NCBI GenBank assembly: GCA_021107335.1
Contig: JAIOSZ010000293.1
Location: forward strand, 1 to 9,896
Origin: Desulfuromonadaceae bacterium
GTDB lineage: Bacteria; Desulfobacterota; Desulfuromonadia; Desulfuromonadales; Syntrophotaleaceae
Reading direction: 5' to 3'
DNA length: 9,896 nt
Under the pieces are notes generated by a model. That model was not told the DNA's origin. It worked only from the letters and a program-made list of their open reading frames with translations, and did not search any database. Positions 7,056 through 9,896 of this stretch are shown here, piece after piece (within the stretch, counting starts at the first letter, position 1; each line of letters opens with the position of its first letter). The translations under genes and the position numbers were made by a program.

Positions 7056-7919
7056 TTACAGGTATTTATCCAACAACAGAGCCAGCCGCTCTCGGGTAGC
7101 TCCGGATATTTGGCTGGCATCGGTCATGATGGCATACTGCAGCGCGTTACCACAGCCACAGGGGCGGTTTGTAGCAGCGAGCCCTGCCGCGAGCTTGATG
7201 ATATTGCGGGCCGTCGCCACGTTCTGTTTAATGATGGCCAGCACCGCCTCCACCGAAACGTCGTCATGCCCCTCGTACCAACAATCGTAGTCGGTAGCCA
7301 GGGCCACTGTACCGTAACAGATCTCTGCTTCGCGAGCCAGACGGGCTTCCGGGAGATTGGTCATACCGATAATGTCCACCCCCCAACTGCGATAGATATT
7401 CGATTCGGCCCGAGTGGAAAAATTCGGCCCTTCGATACATAGGTAGGTTCCGCCCCGATGCACGGTCGCACCGCACTCGGTCGCGGCCTGAGCCAGAATT
7501 GCGGACAGATCGCCACACACTGGATCGGCAAATTGCACATGTCCCACGACTCCTTCGCCAAAGAAGGTCGAGGCCCGCTTTCCCTGGGTTCGGTCGAAAA
7601 ACTGGTCGGGAATCACAATATGGCCGGGAACAATCTCTTCCCGCATACTACCCACCGCTGAGACCGAAATAATCCGCTCCACTCCAAGCTGTTTCATCGC
7701 ATGGATATTCGCCCGATAAGGCACTTCGCTGGGAAGTAAACGATGACCACGCCCGTGGCGCGGCAGGAAAACCATCTTTACACCGTCCAAAGTGCCAGTA
7801 ATCAAGGCATCGGAAGGTTTTCCAAAGGGGGTCTCTACTTCAACCTCCCGCAGTTCGTTCAACCCTTCGATTTCATAGAGCCCGCTGCCGCCAATTACAC
7901 CGATCACTGCCTGTGTCAT
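7056..7919 (-). CDS. mtnP: S-methyl-5'-thioadenosine phosphorylase
   Basis: It splits methylthioadenosine, the by-product of polyamine synthesis and some radical-SAM chemistry, into adenine and methylthioribose-1-phosphate. The 287-residue protein shows every landmark of the family: GGSGLY (10-15), the phosphate-binding RHGRGH with LLPSEVPYRANI (54-72), SAVGS (87-91), EGPNFSTRAES (163-173), GMTNLPEA (185-192) and TDYDCW (209-214). The two Asp residues of DYD contact the 6-amino group of adenine in known MTA phosphorylases, so MTA is a better guess than methylthioinosine. ATG 7919 follows AAAGGA by about 9 nt. The gene starts 20 nt after rlmN. The rest of the methionine salvage pathway (mtnA and others) is not in the window. 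Confidence 0.95.
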   Translation of the reverse strand: MTQAVIGVIGGSGLYEIEGLNELREVEVETPFGKPSDALITGTLDGVKMVFLPRHGRGHRLLPSEVPYRANIHAMKQLGVERIISVSAVGSMREEIVPGHIVIPDQFFDRTQGKRASTFFGEGVVGHVQFADPVCGDLSAILAQAATECGATVHRGGTYLCIEGPNFSTRAESNIYRSWGVDIIGMTNLPEARLAREAEICYGTVALATDYDCWYEGHDDVSVEAVLAIIKQNVATARNIIKLAAGLAATNRPCGCGNALQYAIMTDASQISGATRERLALLLDKYL

Positions 7920-7939
7920 ATATAGTTTTCCTTTCGTCG

Positions 7940-8998
7940 TTAAGATACCGGTGATTGCTTTGATTTTGCGTCGTCAAGCTTACCCTTGAGCTGACCGCAA
8001 GCCGCGGAGATATCCTGCCCCTTGCTGGCACGACGAATAGCGATCATATCGCGACTGAGAAGGTAGGTCTGAAAAGCCTCAATGCGCCTTGCCGTCGGTG
8101 CCTTCAACGGGGAACCGGAGTGTTCATTGTAAGGGATCAGATTAATCTTGGCGCGGATACCATGCAGCAGACCGACCAGGCGCTTAGCGTCCTGGTCACT
8201 ATCATTGACATCACGAATCAGAATATATTCAAAGGTAATACGCTGCCGTGGCGCCAGGGGATAATCCCGACAGGCGGCCATAAGTGCTTTAAGAGGGTAG
8301 CGTCGATTAATGGGCATCAACTGATCCCTCACCTCATCGGTGGTGGCGTTGAGAGAGACCGCCAGATTAATCTTAATCCTCTGGCCAAGGTCAAGCATTT
8401 CAGGAATCAGTCCGGCAGTAGACAGGGTCACCTTGCGCGAACTGAAATCGAGACCTTCCGGCAGATAAAAAATCTGCAGCGCCTTGATGACGTTTTCTAA
8501 ATTATCCAGCGGCTCGCCCATCCCCATCAGCACTATATTTTGGATTGGCCCGTCCCTGCGGGCTGCGCAGACCTGATTGACGATCTCAGCGGTGGTCAGA
8601 TTGCGCACCAGACCGAAGCTACCCGTATGGCAGAAGGAACACCCCATAGCACAACCGACCTGAGTCGAAATACACAGTGTGGCCCGACCCGCCTCCATGG
8701 GTATGCGTACCGTCTCCACGCTTTGCCCGTCATCCAACCGAAATAGGTATTTGCGCGTGCCATCGCAACTTTGCTCAACCACCTCCGGTTGCAGATTGGA
8801 AACGTAGGCGCGCTGCTGTAACTCTAACCGTAAAGCTTTGGCCAGATCGGTCATATCATCGAAAGAGCACACATCACGACCATAAATCCAGCGCATGATC
8901 TGGCTGGCGCGGAACCGTTCTTTACCGAGTCCGGAAAGAAACTCGATCAACTCTTCTTGGGTAAGGTTTTTTATATCGACAAGCTGGGATACTGACAT
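7940..8998 (-). CDS. rlmN: 23S rRNA (adenine2503-C2)-methyltransferase, radical SAM
   Basis: RlmN makes 2-methyladenosine at 23S rRNA A2503 and, in some bacteria, at A37 of several tRNAs. The 352-residue protein has the radical-SAM cluster motif CAMGCSFC (C116, C120, C123), GMGEPLDN (159-166), and the two extra catalytic cysteines at the expected spacing: C109 (E. coli C118, resolves the methylene intermediate) and C334 in SAACGQL (E. coli C355, the methyl carrier). The N-terminal HhH-like RNA-binding region ([14 protein letters not shown]) is also present. The length is typical. ATG 8998 lies 4 nt after AGGAG. The gene opens the rlmN-mtnP-lipoprotein-phosphorylase cluster just after the ndk terminator. 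Short tail residues after KLDD are variable in the family. Confidence 0.96.
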   Translation of the reverse strand: MSVSQLVDIKNLTQEELIEFLSGLGKERFRASQIMRWIYGRDVCSFDDMTDLAKALRLELQQRAYVSNLQPEVVEQSCDGTRKYLFRLDDGQSVETVRIPMEAGRATLCISTQVGCAMGCSFCHTGSFGLVRNLTTAEIVNQVCAARRDGPIQNIVLMGMGEPLDNLENVIKALQIFYLPEGLDFSSRKVTLSTAGLIPEMLDLGQRIKINLAVSLNATTDEVRDQLMPINRRYPLKALMAACRDYPLAPRQRITFEYILIRDVNDSDQDAKRLVGLLHGIRAKINLIPYNEHSGSPLKAPTARRIEAFQTYLLSRDMIAIRRASKGQDISAACGQLKGKLDDAKSKQSPVS

Positions 8999-9032
8999 GG
9001 TGCTCCTGGCAATTGTGCTGATTTTGCTGATA

Positions 9033-9065
9033 AAAAGCCCTCCAGATTGTATCTGAAGGGCTTTT
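9033..9065 (-). terminator. Rho-independent terminator after ndk
   Basis: AAAAGCCCTCCAGAT (9033-9047) pairs with ATCTGAAGGGCTTTT (9051-9065) around a 3-nt loop: 15 bp with one mismatch on the plus strand, which is a G-U pair in minus-strand RNA. Five T residues follow on the minus strand. It begins 28 nt beyond the ndk stop codon and could also act weakly on the other strand, though no plus-strand gene needs it. Confidence 0.85.
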
Positions 9066-9074
9066 CAGGCACAA
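9046..9074 (-). promoter_or_regulatory. Candidate rlmN promoter inside the ndk terminator
   Basis: On the minus strand TTGTGC (9074-9069) stands 17 bases before TACAAT (9051-9046). The -10 box matches 5 of 6 consensus bases and the -35 box 3 of 6. Transcription would start near 9039, inside the far arm of the terminator hairpin, so the new transcript would not contain the whole hairpin. There is little other room for a promoter between the terminator and ATG 8998. Inference only. Confidence 0.35.
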
Positions 9075-9092
9075 GGTTTAATGCGGCGCAGA

Positions 9093-9506
9093 TCAGAGCA
9101 GTTCCAAACCGGCAAAGAAATAATTGATTTCAAAAGCGGCCGTTTCAACGGCATCGGATCCATGGGTCGCATTGCGGCCGATGGCGGTGCCAAAATCGCG
9201 CCGCAAGCTGCCGGCTGCGGCAGCCGCTGGATCGGTGGCCCCCATCAGCTCGCGCCATTTAAGTATGGCATTCGGTGCTTCAAGCACCATCACCAGACAG
9301 GGACCGCTGCTCATGAAACCAGTCAGATCAGCAAAGAACGGTTTGCCCTGATGCTCATGATAAAAGCCACCGGCCTGGGCCTCGCTGAGCCAGATCTTTT
9401 TCAGGCCGACGACAGAAAAACCGGCTTCGTAAATACGCGCCAGAATCTTTCCGGCATAACCGGCAGCAAAAGCATCGGGCTTAATGACAGCAAATGTTTG
9501 TTCCAT
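9093..9506 (-). CDS. ndk: Nucleoside diphosphate kinase
   Basis: The enzyme moves the gamma-phosphate from ATP to nucleoside diphosphates through a phosphohistidine, keeping NTP and dNTP pools balanced in the cytosol. The 137-residue protein has the conserved IKPDA with K9, Y49 in FYHEHQGKPFF, T91 in GATDP, R102, N112, and the phosphorylated H115 in NATHGSD. Spacing between N112 and H115 and between R102 and H115 equals that of known enzymes. Length is standard. ATG 9506 is supported by the family N-terminus MEQTFAVIKPDA. The nearest ribosome-binding site, AGGAG, lies 13 nt upstream, longer than for the other genes here, so translation may be modest. The reading frame stays open upstream to 9644 but that part is hairpin DNA, not protein. 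A strong terminator follows. Confidence 0.96.
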   Translation of the reverse strand: MEQTFAVIKPDAFAAGYAGKILARIYEAGFSVVGLKKIWLSEAQAGGFYHEHQGKPFFADLTGFMSSGPCLVMVLEAPNAILKWRELMGATDPAAAAAGSLRRDFGTAIGRNATHGSDAVETAAFEINYFFAGLELL

Positions 9507-9561
9507 AACGATATAAGTACTCCTAGAAAGCTTCCAGCCGAAAGCATCGGATAAATAACTC

Positions 9562-9590
9562 GTGTCCATCCGGAAACTTTGGATGGACAC
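9562..9590. repeat. Perfect 10-bp inverted repeat upstream of ndk
   Basis: GTGTCCATCC (9562-9571) and GGATGGACAC (9581-9590) are exact reverse complements separated by 9 nt (GGAAACTTT). No T run follows on either strand, so it is not an obvious terminator. The word CATCCGGAAAC at 9567-9577, which spans stem and loop, recurs inverted at 9795-9805 at the far end of the neighbouring structured element. This links the hairpin to that element. Confidence 0.75.
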
Positions 9591-9595
9591 AGTGC

Positions 9596-9811
9596 AGTTT
9601 TCATATGGGAAACGAGCAATTTTTCCCAAGGTCAAGAAAATCAAGCGCTTGCACGGAGGCGTAACTGTTTACGCCGCACCATTCCGCAGGACAGCGGAAT
9701 GGGACAGCCTCTGGTTGCCCGAAGGGCGAGGGCCGGGGATGGCCCGAGTCACACGCAAGGGCGCGGATTGACGCCGAGATTGGGGAAAAGAGCCGTTTCC
9801 GGATGAAAACT
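9596..9811. repeat. Hairpin-rich element with imperfect inverted-repeat ends (MITE-like)
   Basis: The left end (9596-9629, beginning AGTTTTCATATGGGAAACG) and the reverse complement of the right end (9811-9780, beginning AGTTTTCATCCGGAAACG) align over about 32-34 bases: AGTTTTCAT, GGAAACG and TTTTCCC..AA are shared. Each end can fold on itself (TGGGAAA with TTTCCCA; GGAAA with TTTCC). Between them lie several exact inverted repeats: CAAGCGCTTG (9642-9651), GGCGTAA/TTACGCC (9658-9675), ATTCCGC/GCGGAAT (9681-9700), GCCC/GGGC (9717-9727) and GGGCC/GGCCC (9730-9745). The core is more GC-rich than the ends. No credible coding sequence is present. I cannot see a target-site duplication. The pattern fits a non-autonomous mobile repeat or a structured RNA; I cannot tell copy number from one window. 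Confidence 0.55.
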
Positions 9812-9896
9812 AACTAACCTCATTTCGAGCTAAACGCTCGGTCCAGGGGCCACTCTGCAAACCGCTACTTTCTAGCGATTATAATCAAACCACCAC
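9812..9896. other. Intergenic DNA at the right edge, no gene seen
   Basis: No coding sequence or RNA gene is recognisable here. Two small inverted repeats are present: CGAGC/GCTCG around TAAAC (9826-9840) and CGCTA/TAGCG around CTTTC (9863-9877). The AT-rich ATTATAAT at 9879-9886 contains TATAAT on both strands and could be a -10 box, but on the minus strand its -35 partner would lie at or beyond the window edge. Confidence 0.4.

Noticed and set aside
9507..9644. N-terminal extension of ndk
   Set aside because: The family begins at MEQTFAVIKPD; the upstream part is hairpin DNA.
9562..9806. Two overlapping plus-strand reading frames of 69 and 75 codons in the structured repeat
   Set aside because: They run through perfect hairpins and inverted-repeat ends, have no clear ribosome-binding site and resemble no family I know. 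Similar small hypothetical proteins could be annotated wherever the repeat occurs.

Overview
All protein-coding genes I can support lie on the minus strand, so the transcriptional order runs from the right end of the window to the left. The mix suggests a Gram-negative, probably anaerobic bacterium of the Desulfuromonadota type (Desulfuromonas/Pelobacter/Geobacter relatives). It includes a class I radical-SAM RlmN, two purine nucleoside/MTA phosphorylases, a PilW-like TPR lipoprotein, receiver-first kinase signalling, a YhaM-like OB/HD nuclease and a COG2509 flavoprotein. The taxon is an inference from family flavour and gene neighbourhood, not from a database match.

Right end (9507-9896): 390 bases with no credible gene. 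It contains a perfect 10-bp hairpin and, next to it, a roughly 216-bp hairpin-rich element with imperfect inverted-repeat ends of about 32-34 bp, resembling a MITE or another mobile, highly structured repeat. Then come ndk (nucleoside diphosphate kinase) and a strong hairpin terminator. A tight four-gene cluster follows: rlmN, mtnP, a TPR lipoprotein and a PNP-family purine nucleoside phosphorylase, with gaps of 20, 50 and 23 nt. It joins rRNA/tRNA modification by a SAM-consuming radical enzyme, methylthioadenosine salvage and purine salvage.

Middle (2978-5322): a signalling block. It has a good sigma-70-type promoter, a single-domain response regulator, a universal stress protein with a terminator, and then a cytosolic receiver-plus-histidine-kinase protein. 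The kinase gene carries a one-base frameshift that splits its ATPase domain; the missing C-terminus (G1, F and G2 boxes) is intact in the next frame.

Left end (1-2884): a COG2509 FAD-dependent dehydrogenase, a YhaM-like 3'-5' exoribonuclease, and the first 52 codons of a metallo-beta-lactamase-fold hydrolase whose ATG overlaps the nuclease stop codon. The dehydrogenase/nuclease junction looks damaged or misread. The dehydrogenase runs on for some 40 unfamiliar residues into the nuclease gene, while the conserved N-terminus of the nuclease extends upstream of any usable start codon and ends at in-frame TAA codons.

Most of the window is ordinary housekeeping, salvage and signalling DNA. I do not see a clear new biological system. 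The best leads are the structured repeat upstream of ndk, the two broken reading frames, the promoter that seems to sit inside the ndk terminator, and the unusual placing of a pilus-type TPR lipoprotein between two phosphorylases.
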